This document shows positions 15,201 to 21,890 of a stretch of 21,890 bases of DNA, one piece after another; positions within the stretch are counted from its first letter, which is position 1, and every line of letters starts with the position of its first letter. Source of the DNA: Phycisphaerales bacterium (GTDB lineage Bacteria; Planctomycetota; Phycisphaerae; SM23-33); NCBI GenBank assembly GCA_003171235.1, contig PMYM01000241.1, positions 1-21,890 of the forward strand, given 5' to 3'. The translations under genes were made by a program, and so were the position numbers. The notes beneath the pieces are model-generated. The model saw only the letters and a list, made by a program, of their open reading frames with translations. It ran no database searches and was not told the origin of the DNA.

Positions 15201-18200
15201 CGCCGAGCGGACGACACCTCCGACATCGTCAAGGTCACCGCCGACACCGCCAGCAACTCCCTGCTTCTGACCGGGCGCAAGGCCCTGCTGGAGGAAACCC
15301 GCAACCTGATCAAGGAACTGGACAAGTCCACCGGCGAGTTGACCACCGAGACGCAGACCTTCACCCTGGCCAACGCCAAGGTTTCCGACGTGGTGCCGGC
15401 CCTGACGGCGATTCTGACGCCATCGGCCAGGCAGCTCCGGCCGGGGCAGATTGCCCCGCCCGAGGTCCGCGTGGCCGGAGTGGAGAAGTCAAACGCCCTG
15501 CTGGTCAGCGGCCCGCCGGACGTGCTGGCCCTGGCCAAGCAGATCATCCAGAAGCTCGACGAGGGCGGCGTCGACGCCATTTCCGTCCAGATAGTGCTGC
15601 TCAAGAAGGCCGACGCCGTCACCTTGGCCGAGGCCGTCAACAAGGCTTTGGCCGACCAGGCCAAGCTCGGCCAGCCCAACGCCAGAGGCGTCAGCACGCT
15701 GCAGGTGGTGGCCGAGACCAATTCCAACGCCGTGCTGGTTCGCGGGCCCAAGGCCGACGTGGAAGAGGCCGTCAAGCTCATCCAACAGTTGGACGAAACG
15801 GGCAGGCCTTCCGGCACCGGCGTGCGGGTCTTCCCCCTCAAGAACGGCGACGCCTCAACCGTCGCCCCGGTGCTGGACAGCCTCTTTAAGCAGATCGCCA
15901 ACCAGCAGCGCGGCAAGACCGGCACGGCCCCGCCCTTCTCGGTGGCGGCCGACGAGCGAACCAACGCCATAGTCGTCTCCACCAGCGAGGCCAACTTCGC
16001 CGTGGTCGAGGGCCTGCTCAAGAGCCTGGACAGCCAGGCCGACGCCCCCCTGCGCGACTTGCAGTACATCCCGCTGGCCAGCGACCCGACTGAGATGGCC
16101 AAGCAGATCGACGCCATGTTCGTCGATCGCAAGAAGGAAGACCGCCCCAGCGTCCTGCCCGACACCTTCGGCAACGGCCTGACGGTGGTGGCCAAGGAGG
16201 CCGATTTCAAGGCCATCGAGGCCGTGGTGGCCAAGCTGGACGAGAACCACCCTATCGTCCAGGTCAAGGTGGTGCCCATCGGCCAGCAGGTGCGGGCTGA
16301 AAAGATGGCCGAGTTGCTCAAGCGCGTGTACGAGCAGAGCTCCAGCAGCCAGGTCAGGATCAAGGTCATCGACAAGCCGGGCAAGACTGAGCCGCAGTTG
16401 GATTACTTCGACGGCTTCAACGGCTTCGACGGCGGGCAGGCGCTGCTGCTGGCGGCGCCGGGCCAGACGCTGCCGGCCGAAATCGCGCCGGCGACGCAAC
16501 CGGCCAGCCAACCTGCCGGCCGCCCGGCAACCCTGCCGGCCGCAGCCGGCGCTATCGAGGTCGCCCCGGGCGTCACCATCGCCGTGGACAAGGCCACTAA
16601 CGCCCTGATCATCTCTGGGGCCAAGGCCGACATCGAAAACATGGAAACGCTGATCGACCAGCTTTCCAACTCGGCCGCGGCGGCGGAATACGAACTGCGC
16701 ATCTTCCGCATCAAGAAGGCCGACCCCGGCTCGGTGGCCCGGACGCTGGATGCGCTGTTCAACCCTCGGGCCAACCTGCTGGGTGCGCTGGCCCAGCCCG
16801 CGGCGGCGCCGCAGCCTCCGGTTCCGAACGAGAACCTGCCCGGCCGCATCGGCCGAAGGGCAGCCATGGCCGGCGGCATCGCCTCCAACGCCCGCACCAG
16901 CGTCACCATCGTGGCCGACACGCGGACCAGGAGCGTCATCGTCCGCGCCCGACCGGGCGACCTGGACCTGATCGAGCCGCTGGTGGAGGAACTGGATCAG
17001 GGCGGTCTCATCAGCGACATCCGCGTTTTCGTCTGCAAAAACGCCGACGCCACCGAGGTGGCCAATAATCTGCGGACGCTCTTCCAGGTATCCCAGACGG
17101 CAAGCGGCGGCGCCGTCCCCCTGGCCGTGGCGGGCAATCCCAACGATCCGCGGCAGCAGCTCATCCGGCAGATGCTGGAGATCCGCGCCCTGGGCGACGT
17201 GCCGGTCGAGGCCGGGGCCGGCATGAGCATCACCGCCAACCGCACCACCAACGCCGTCATCGTCACCGCCCCCGACGACGCCATGAAGATGTGCGAGCAG
17301 CTGATCCAGGAGCTGGACCAGGCCCCCTCCGTGGGCGTGATGGCGGTCAAGAGCTACCGCATCCAGACCGCCGACGTGAACGAAGTGGCCGACGCCATCA
17401 ACCGCATCTTCAGCGGGCGGGTGACGGCGGCGGCGGCGGGCGGCGGGCCGCGCCAGGGCGCCGCCGGCGGCATTCGCCCCACCGGCGGCGGGGCCGTCGC
17501 CACCGCCAACGAGACCAGCCGGCTGGTGATCGTCTCTGCCAGGGCCGAGGAGCTGCCGCTGATTGAGGAAGTCATCAAGGAGCTGGACACCGGCGGGCCG
17601 GAAGACAAGGCCACCGTCAAGGTCTATCATGTCTCCGGCGGCGACGCCACCAGCATGGCCACCGCCCTGCGCGGCGTGGTGCTCTCCAGCGCCGCCGCGG
17701 GCAACGCCGGGGCCGGCGGACCCGGCCGGAACCAGCCGCGGCTCTCGGCCGGCGACAAGGTCCGCATCTCGGCCGACGCCTCCAGCAACTCCATCGTGGT
17801 CCGGGCCGTGCCGGCCGACCACGAAATCATCGCCCAGATCATCCTGGATATGGACAAGGACGCCCCGCGCAGCACCTTCAAGACCTTTGCCCTCTCCCGC
17901 GGCGACGCCCAGGACGTCTCCAACGCCCTGACCAAGATGATCCAGTCCTGGCCGGCCAAGCGCACCGACGTCAAGCCCACCGTCAGCTTCGACCGCAACA
18001 CCAACACCCTGCTGGTCTCGGGCAAGGAAAGCGACATCGAGGCGGTGGGCAGGATGATCGCCGACCTGGAGAACGGGAGCAAGCTGGCCGCCGTGGTGCA
18101 GGTCATTCCGCTGAGCAACGCCCGCTCGGCCGAGGCCGCCGCCGCCCTGGCCAACTTCTACGGGCCTCGGGCCGCCGCCACCACCCAGCCGGCCGACAAG

Positions 18201-21200
18201 GCCGTCACCATCACCAGCGACGACCGCACCAACACGGTGATCGTCTCGGCCAAGCCCGACCAGATGGACGCCATCTCCAAGCTGGTTACCCGCCTGGATA
18301 CGCTGGAGCCGGGCCTGGCCAGCAAGCGCACCGTGGTGGCTCTGAGATACGCCCAGGCCGACGCCGTGGCCAAGGCCGTCACCGCCGCCTTCGCCACCTC
18401 CGGGGCGGGCGCCGCCCCCGCCCCCGGCAATCCGCGCAACCCGCGCAACCCGGCGGGCAGCGTCAACGATGTCGTCACCGCCACGGCCGAACCGGCCACC
18501 AACTCGGTCATCCTGGCCGGGACGGAGAAACGCCTGGAGGAAGCCCAGGAACTCATCCGCAAGATCGACGTGGAGAACCCCGACGGCCGGGTCAGCGACT
18601 TCGTGGTGCTGACCAATGCCAAGGCCGCCGACGTGGCCAAGGTGCTCGCCGGCGCCGTGACCAAAGTCACCCGCGGCCCGGGCGAGCAGCCCGCCAGCGT
18701 CTCGGCCGAACCGGCCGGCAACAGCCTGGTCATCGCCGGGCGCAAGACCGAGGTCGAGCAACTGGTGGCCATGGCCAAGAAGCTGGATGAGGCCGCCGCC
18801 ACCAGCGTGGCCAAGGCCAACAGCCACGTGCTGCCGCTCAAGAACGCCGACGCCGCCGCCACGGCCGACATGCTCACCAAGCTTTACGCCCAAGCGGCCC
18901 AGAATGCCGCCCGCGCCGGCAAGCCGATCGAAACCGCCGCCGTCAGCGCCGACGCCCGGGCCAACACCCTGATCGTGGTGGGCACCGACGAGCAATTCAA
19001 GGCCGTCCAACAACTGGTCAACGAGATCGACCAGATGAGCTCGGGGCGCAAGCTGCACCTGATCATGCCCAAGTACGCCAATCCCGACGACGTGATCAAG
19101 GCCATTCAGCAGTTGCAGGGTTCGGGGGCCGACCCGGTGATCACGCCCGGACGGCGCCCGCCCGGCGCCGGCACCGTCGCCCGGCCCGGCGGGGCCCAGG
19201 CCAACGCGCTGGCCGGCCAGCGGGCCATCCTGGTCAGCGGTTCAGACGAGGAACTCAAGGACATCCAGGAACTGGTTGACGCCCTGGACAAGGCGGCCGA
19301 AGCCCAAAAGCAGCAGGTGCAGATCTTCAACCTCACCAACGCCCCCAACACCCAGGTGGCCGTCGCCCTGACCACGATGTACCGGGCGACCGCCCGGCCA
19401 AACCGGCCGGAGGACATCGTCTCGGCCGTCGCCCTGACCGGGGCCAACACCATTATCGTCACCGCCAGCAAGGAAAAGATGGCCGAGATCGTCGAGGTCC
19501 TCAAGCAGTTGGACGACCCCAAGCTGGGCGTCTCCAAGCTGGACTTCCGCACCTACACCCTGGTGAACACCTCGGCCCAGAAGATCCAGCCCATCCTGCA
19601 GGCGATGCTGGCCGGGCTGCAGCGGGCCAACCCCGGCGTGGTCATCAACGTCACCGTCGAGCCGCGGACCAACACCATCATCGTCACCTCCACCAGCGCC
19701 ATCATGGACCAGGTCGCCGACATCATTAAACGGCTGGACGAGGTGCCGCCCTTCAAATCGGCCGAGATAGCTTACTTCACGCTCAAGAACGCCGACGCCC
19801 CCAGCCTGGCGGCGGTGCTGACCGACATCCTCACCCCCGGCACCAACGGGGCCCAAACCCCCGAGGCCAAGGCCCTGCAGGAGCAGGTCCGGCTGATCAA
19901 GCAGTCCAAGGGCAACGAGAATTTGCCGCCGTTGGACCTGTCCAAGCCCATCAAGATCACCAGCGATCCGGCCAGGGCCGGCGCCCCCGGCTCCAACACC
20001 CTGATTATTTCCTCGACCAGCGAGAACCTGGCGGCCATGGCCGAGGTCATCAAGGTGCTGGACACGTTGCCCATCATAAAGGGCGCCAAGGTGCAGTTGG
20101 TGCTGCTCAAGAACGCCGACGCCACCGCCGCCGTCGCCATCCTGCGGGAGGTGTTCACCCAGGGCAAGGCCCTGGCCAAGAAGCCCCAGGCCGGCGCCAA
20201 CGCCGTCGCCGCCCCGCCGCCGGAGAACATCGTCGGCACGGGCCTGACCGACGCCCTCAACGCCTCGGCCGACGGCAGGACCAACACCGTCATCGTCTCG
20301 GGCACCGAGGAGTCGGTGGCCCTGGCGGTGAAGATCCTGGCGGACCTGGACAAGGAATCGCTCAGCGAGTTCACCCAGGTCAAGGTGTATCGCCTGACCT
20401 ATGCCGACGCCACCAAGCTGGCCCCGCTGGTGCGGGCGATATTCACCGAGCAGGCCGGGGCCGCCGCCGCGGCAGGCCCGGCCGCCCCCGCCGGCGCCGC
20501 CGCCGGCCGCATCTACGCCAGCCGCCTGCGCATGCTGCGCGACAAGGAAGCCCCCGTCCAGACCGAGATCGCCCGCAGCTACCCCACCCTGACGGTGCAG
20601 GCTGAGTCCAACGCCAACATCCTGATCGTCGCCGCCCGCAGCGACATGCTGCCCCTGGTGGACGAGACCATCCAGCAGATGGACATCCCCGGCGCCGGCT
20701 CCATGACCATGGTGCGCATCTACCCGCTGATCAACGCCGACGCCACGCGCATGCAGACGGTCATCAACGGCCTGTACACCGGCACCAACGCCAACCTCAT
20801 CCGCCCCGAGGACAAGCCCACCACCACCGTGGACACCCGCACCAACTCGCTGGTGGTCTGCTGCTCGGACAAGACCTTCGCCGTCATCGACGGCCTGCTC
20901 AAGAAGCTCGACGCCACGCTGCCCATCGACCTGCGCGACATCCGCCTGTACGGCCCGCTGACCAACGCCGACGCCACCACCATGGCCGCCACCCTGCAGA
21001 AAATGATGGACGCCCGCGTGCAGCGCCAGCAGTCGCTGGGGGTCAAGGACGCCGAGGCCCTGCGCATGGTCATCATCGCCGACCCGCGGAGCAACATGCT
21101 CATCGTGGGCGGCTCGGCCGAAGGCTACAAGCTGGTGGAGGAGTTGGCCAAACAGCTCGACCAGGCCGGCCCGGCCCTCTCGGGCATGGTGCAGACGTAC

Positions 21201-21890
21201 GTGCTCAAGAACGCCACCGCCCCCACCATCGCCCAGACCCTGACCCAGCTTTTTGCCCAGCGCTACCAGCAGCAGGGCGCGGGCCAGCCCAACCTGCAGC
21301 GCGAAAAGCCCATTTTCGTCGCCGACCTGCGGACCAACATGGTGCTGGTGGTGGCCAACCAGGAAGATTCCAAGGCCGTCGAGAGCCTGCTGACCAAGCT
21401 GGACCAGACGCCCACCAGCCCGTCCATGGAACTGGTGGTGCTGCCTTTGAAGTGGAACGACTCCGGCTCGGTCGGGACGACCATCACCAATATCTTCGCC
21501 GCCCGGCAGAAGGCCAACCAGTTGCCCGGCCAGCAGCCCAACCCCCAGGACACCGTCTCGGTCGTCAGCGACGCCGCCACCAACGCCCTGATCGTATCGG
21601 CCAGCAAGGAAAACCTGGAGATGATCCGCGACCTGCTGGCCAAGATCGACCAGGAGCCACCCAGCGAGTCGGGCATCATCAAGACCTACGTGCTGGTGCA
21701 TAGCGACGTGACGCGCGTGGCCGCCATGCTCCAGAGCCTGCTGACCCAGGGCCTGTACAAGCCCGGCCTGGTGGGCAACAACAGCCCGGTGGCCCGGGCG
21801 CGGGAGAAGGTCTCCATCACCGCCGACATCCGCACCAACGTGCTGATCGTTTCGGCCAGCAAGGAAAACTTCGCCGTCATCGACGAGATC
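12201..21890 (+). CDS. gspD: Giant secretin-type protein with 36 N-domain modules (partial)
   Basis: The frame is open for 3,230 codons and leaves the window without a stop. Residues 1-24 form a signal peptide (hydrophobic core to about LAWG, cleavage before QSAPAD), followed by an Ala/Pro linker. Residues about 54-132 form an N0-like domain (HIVFQFGDANLRDVVETIC, then a GKFSY strand and a GFHL strand). From about residue 158 the rest is a run of 36 Secretin_N-like modules, the last cut by the window edge at residue 3230. Secretins form the outer-membrane channel of T2SS and pili; their N-domains stack as periplasmic rings. Gene position supports GspD. However, the C-terminal pore domain is not in the window, so an N-domain-only periplasmic protein is possible. 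Codon use and G+C match the neighbours, so there is no sign of recent transfer. Confidence 0.85.
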   Translation, partial: MSKHRIEMTAWMAGLMLSGSLAWGQSAPADGPAATLPAAPAPASAATPALSDSHIVFQFGDANLRDVVETICRTAKKPLLGDIAQLDGKFSYCDAKPYTYAEARAIVNDVLHTRGFHLKETPRNIQLMTLQQAMADQKLDIVKVDPGQLEEPKRPDDELIIAILPLDFIDADQASQIVVKMVHSWGTLNKTTKGHGLIITDTVENIRRIQRLLSQIDISAIAPDAQLRSFVLKNASAAEIAPTIEKLFSGAGKAGQQKWVFNQQANRYEPVADQGASAFSVAADNRSNTVVVYGTNDKLKLIEEMLAILDAGGPEGVNGTVRIFPLKGGKAEDIAKTINAALAQTPQPGPANARTARALPPKVVADTGSNQLVVSATPDQMKQIEELIRKLDEAALTGGGTGGLRVFKLEHANAQMLLPVVQNAFARRDPTGKQSVNFSASADARTNSLIVCGQASDFDAIDKIIQELDRDDVVRREYHVVRLKAGDAVDRAAALNRLLAQQQGPNQKPQDNPVKIEGDRTSNSILVTCAPGDWAEIKVLIEQLQTEEIGGYVAVTAVIPLKYAKAPDIAATLGRLYDPRRKTGPVQPGKPETPPVIVTFDAGSNTLIISAAGDDIKEIQKLVTGFDVPGNIRPEAQVLVKTYAITNGNAAEMAKGLERLFNRGQAARNPAAVNTPVEVEPRFEADSTSNQLIVSATAEQFKDIEAIMKAFQQEADKTTMTVKLFQLKNGRADQLQDVIRKIVETEYAAAQRNLRAVAPGAKASPQVSADPRTNTVIVTAPADIIATVEKMMPSLDIEDPKIVQTTKYVELANADAVEVADAINAAVAAKPAPGTARPGLTDLSGMAAKRVFAVPAKSARALLLSGSEDDIAFAEKLIKQIDSRPGGTAVVKQFKVQFGVAEDIARVLNETVGQTALSNRLAAAVPTKISADKNSNTLIVSAPGDVVEQIGKLLTEIDVQGAAQGAVTIEIYRLSSAKAEPLAAALNAAQAVKPPSAPGPRRADDTSDIVKVTADTASNSLLLTGRKALLEETRNLIKELDKSTGELTTETQTFTLANAKVSDVVPALTAILTPSARQLRPGQIAPPEVRVAGVEKSNALLVSGPPDVLALAKQIIQKLDEGGVDAISVQIVLLKKADAVTLAEAVNKALADQAKLGQPNARGVSTLQVVAETNSNAVLVRGPKADVEEAVKLIQQLDETGRPSGTGVRVFPLKNGDASTVAPVLDSLFKQIANQQRGKTGTAPPFSVAADERTNAIVVSTSEANFAVVEGLLKSLDSQADAPLRDLQYIPLASDPTEMAKQIDAMFVDRKKEDRPSVLPDTFGNGLTVVAKEADFKAIEAVVAKLDENHPIVQVKVVPIGQQVRAEKMAELLKRVYEQSSSSQVRIKVIDKPGKTEPQLDYFDGFNGFDGGQALLLAAPGQTLPAEIAPATQPASQPAGRPATLPAAAGAIEVAPGVTIAVDKATNALIISGAKADIENMETLIDQLSNSAAAAEYELRIFRIKKADPGSVARTLDALFNPRANLLGALAQPAAAPQPPVPNENLPGRIGRRAAMAGGIASNARTSVTIVADTRTRSVIVRARPGDLDLIEPLVEELDQGGLISDIRVFVCKNADATEVANNLRTLFQVSQTASGGAVPLAVAGNPNDPRQQLIRQMLEIRALGDVPVEAGAGMSITANRTTNAVIVTAPDDAMKMCEQLIQELDQAPSVGVMAVKSYRIQTADVNEVADAINRIFSGRVTAAAAGGGPRQGAAGGIRPTGGGAVATANETSRLVIVSARAEELPLIEEVIKELDTGGPEDKATVKVYHVSGGDATSMATALRGVVLSSAAAGNAGAGGPGRNQPRLSAGDKVRISADASSNSIVVRAVPADHEIIAQIILDMDKDAPRSTFKTFALSRGDAQDVSNALTKMIQSWPAKRTDVKPTVSFDRNTNTLLVSGKESDIEAVGRMIADLENGSKLAAVVQVIPLSNARSAEAAAALANFYGPRAAATTQPADKAVTITSDDRTNTVIVSAKPDQMDAISKLVTRLDTLEPGLASKRTVVALRYAQADAVAKAVTAAFATSGAGAAPAPGNPRNPRNPAGSVNDVVTATAEPATNSVILAGTEKRLEEAQELIRKIDVENPDGRVSDFVVLTNAKAADVAKVLAGAVTKVTRGPGEQPASVSAEPAGNSLVIAGRKTEVEQLVAMAKKLDEAAATSVAKANSHVLPLKNADAAATADMLTKLYAQAAQNAARAGKPIETAAVSADARANTLIVVGTDEQFKAVQQLVNEIDQMSSGRKLHLIMPKYANPDDVIKAIQQLQGSGADPVITPGRRPPGAGTVARPGGAQANALAGQRAILVSGSDEELKDIQELVDALDKAAEAQKQQVQIFNLTNAPNTQVAVALTTMYRATARPNRPEDIVSAVALTGANTIIVTASKEKMAEIVEVLKQLDDPKLGVSKLDFRTYTLVNTSAQKIQPILQAMLAGLQRANPGVVINVTVEPRTNTIIVTSTSAIMDQVADIIKRLDEVPPFKSAEIAYFTLKNADAPSLAAVLTDILTPGTNGAQTPEAKALQEQVRLIKQSKGNENLPPLDLSKPIKITSDPARAGAPGSNTLIISSTSENLAAMAEVIKVLDTLPIIKGAKVQLVLLKNADATAAVAILREVFTQGKALAKKPQAGANAVAAPPPENIVGTGLTDALNASADGRTNTVIVSGTEESVALAVKILADLDKESLSEFTQVKVYRLTYADATKLAPLVRAIFTEQAGAAAAAGPAAPAGAAAGRIYASRLRMLRDKEAPVQTEIARSYPTLTVQAESNANILIVAARSDMLPLVDETIQQMDIPGAGSMTMVRIYPLINADATRMQTVINGLYTGTNANLIRPEDKPTTTVDTRTNSLVVCCSDKTFAVIDGLLKKLDATLPIDLRDIRLYGPLTNADATTMAATLQKMMDARVQRQQSLGVKDAEALRMVIIADPRSNMLIVGGSAEGYKLVEELAKQLDQAGPALSGMVQTYVLKNATAPTIAQTLTQLFAQRYQQQGAGQPNLQREKPIFVADLRTNMVLVVANQEDSKAVESLLTKLDQTPTSPSMELVVLPLKWNDSGSVGTTITNIFAARQKANQLPGQQPNPQDTVSVVSDAATNALIVSASKENLEMIRDLLAKIDQEPPSESGIIKTYVLVHSDVTRVAAMLQSLLTQGLYKPGLVGNNSPVARAREKVSITADIRTNVLIVSASKENFAVIDEI
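12672..21890 (+). repeat. Array of 36 diverged Secretin_N protein modules
   Basis: Each module reads as beta-alpha (V.V.PLKNADA..VA..L..LF), a variable Ala/Gly/Pro/Gln-rich loop, then beta-beta-alpha (V.AD.RTN.LIVSA....F..IE.LI..LD). This is the KH-like secretin N1 pattern. The signature second strand occurs near 12781, 13051, 13300, 13531, 13758, 14005, 14260, 14512, 14770, 14997, 15246, 15483, 15720, 15957, 16167, 16590, 16922, 17241, 17512, 17780, 17996, 18224, 18495, 18715, 18958, 19216, 19440, 19664, 19989, 20277, 20611, 20838, 21088, 21331, 21576 and 21833. Average spacing is about 85 residues. Copies share fold-defining positions but not long identical DNA, so the expansion is old. Position counts are by eye. 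Confidence 0.88.

Noticed and set aside
15855..19058. A 1,067-codon open frame on the reverse strand opposite the giant gene
   Set aside because: Its translation is a monotonous G/V/H/D/L mixture, as expected from the antisense of G+C-rich codons. It has no recognisable domain and lies wholly opposite a strongly patterned forward protein.
19242..21701. An 819-codon reverse-strand open frame
   Set aside because: Same antisense shadow signature; the repeated GDDDGVG-like strings are the complement of the repeated forward modules.
1..21890. tRNA, rRNA, riboswitch or insertion-sequence transposase genes
   Set aside because: Looked for by eye on both strands; no cloverleaf, conserved rRNA words or DDE/tyrosine recombinase-like protein was seen.

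Overview
The window is G+C-rich bacterial DNA dominated by one forward-strand gene cluster for a type II secretion system (T2SS) or a closely related pilus-like machine. The order is gspE-F-G-H-I-J-K-L-M, followed by a giant gspD-like gene that is still open at the right edge. The likely source is a member of the Planctomycetota (Phycisphaerae-like) or a neighbouring PVC-group lineage. This is inferred from three things: the T2SS gene order and the style of its proteins (PilM/PilN-like GspL, PilO-like GspM), the very long secretin-type periplasmic protein, and many short palindromic repeat families of the kind I associate with such genomes. No rRNA or marker gene is present to confirm it.

Layout. 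1-129 may hold the 3' end of a forward gene. 178-293 is a long imperfect inverted repeat between that gene and a convergent reverse-strand MFS transporter (294-1715, LplT-like). A gap of about 200 bp separates the MFS gene from the divergently transcribed T2SS cluster. gspE (ATPase) and gspF (inner-membrane platform) come first, then five pseudopilin genes gspG-H-I-J-K. The start/stop ATGA overlaps at H/I, I/J and J/K imply translational coupling. gspL (actin-like domain, membrane anchor, PilN-like domain) follows after a hairpin-rich gap and is coupled by another ATGA overlap to gspM, which carries an extra GspC/PilP-like C-terminal region. Last comes the giant gene from 12201 onward.

How they should work together: GspE powers the assembly platform GspF/L/M. 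The major pseudopilin GspG polymerises under a minor-pseudopilin tip (H, I, J, K). The C-terminal region of the GspM-like protein could reach the N0 domain of the secretin-like protein, which would carry the channel across the periplasm. No prepilin peptidase (GspO), separate GspC, pilotin or secreted substrate is visible here.

The outstanding feature is the last gene. Its 3,230 visible codons hold a signal peptide, an N0-like domain and 36 successive Secretin_N-type modules of about 85 residues, with no pore domain yet reached. Ordinary secretins have two to a handful of such domains. A second theme is short palindromic repeats inside genes: one array sits in frame in a cytoplasmic loop of the MFS transporter, and two further families make up most of the N-terminal leaders of GspH and GspI. 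Other families fill the gaps before gspF and gspL.
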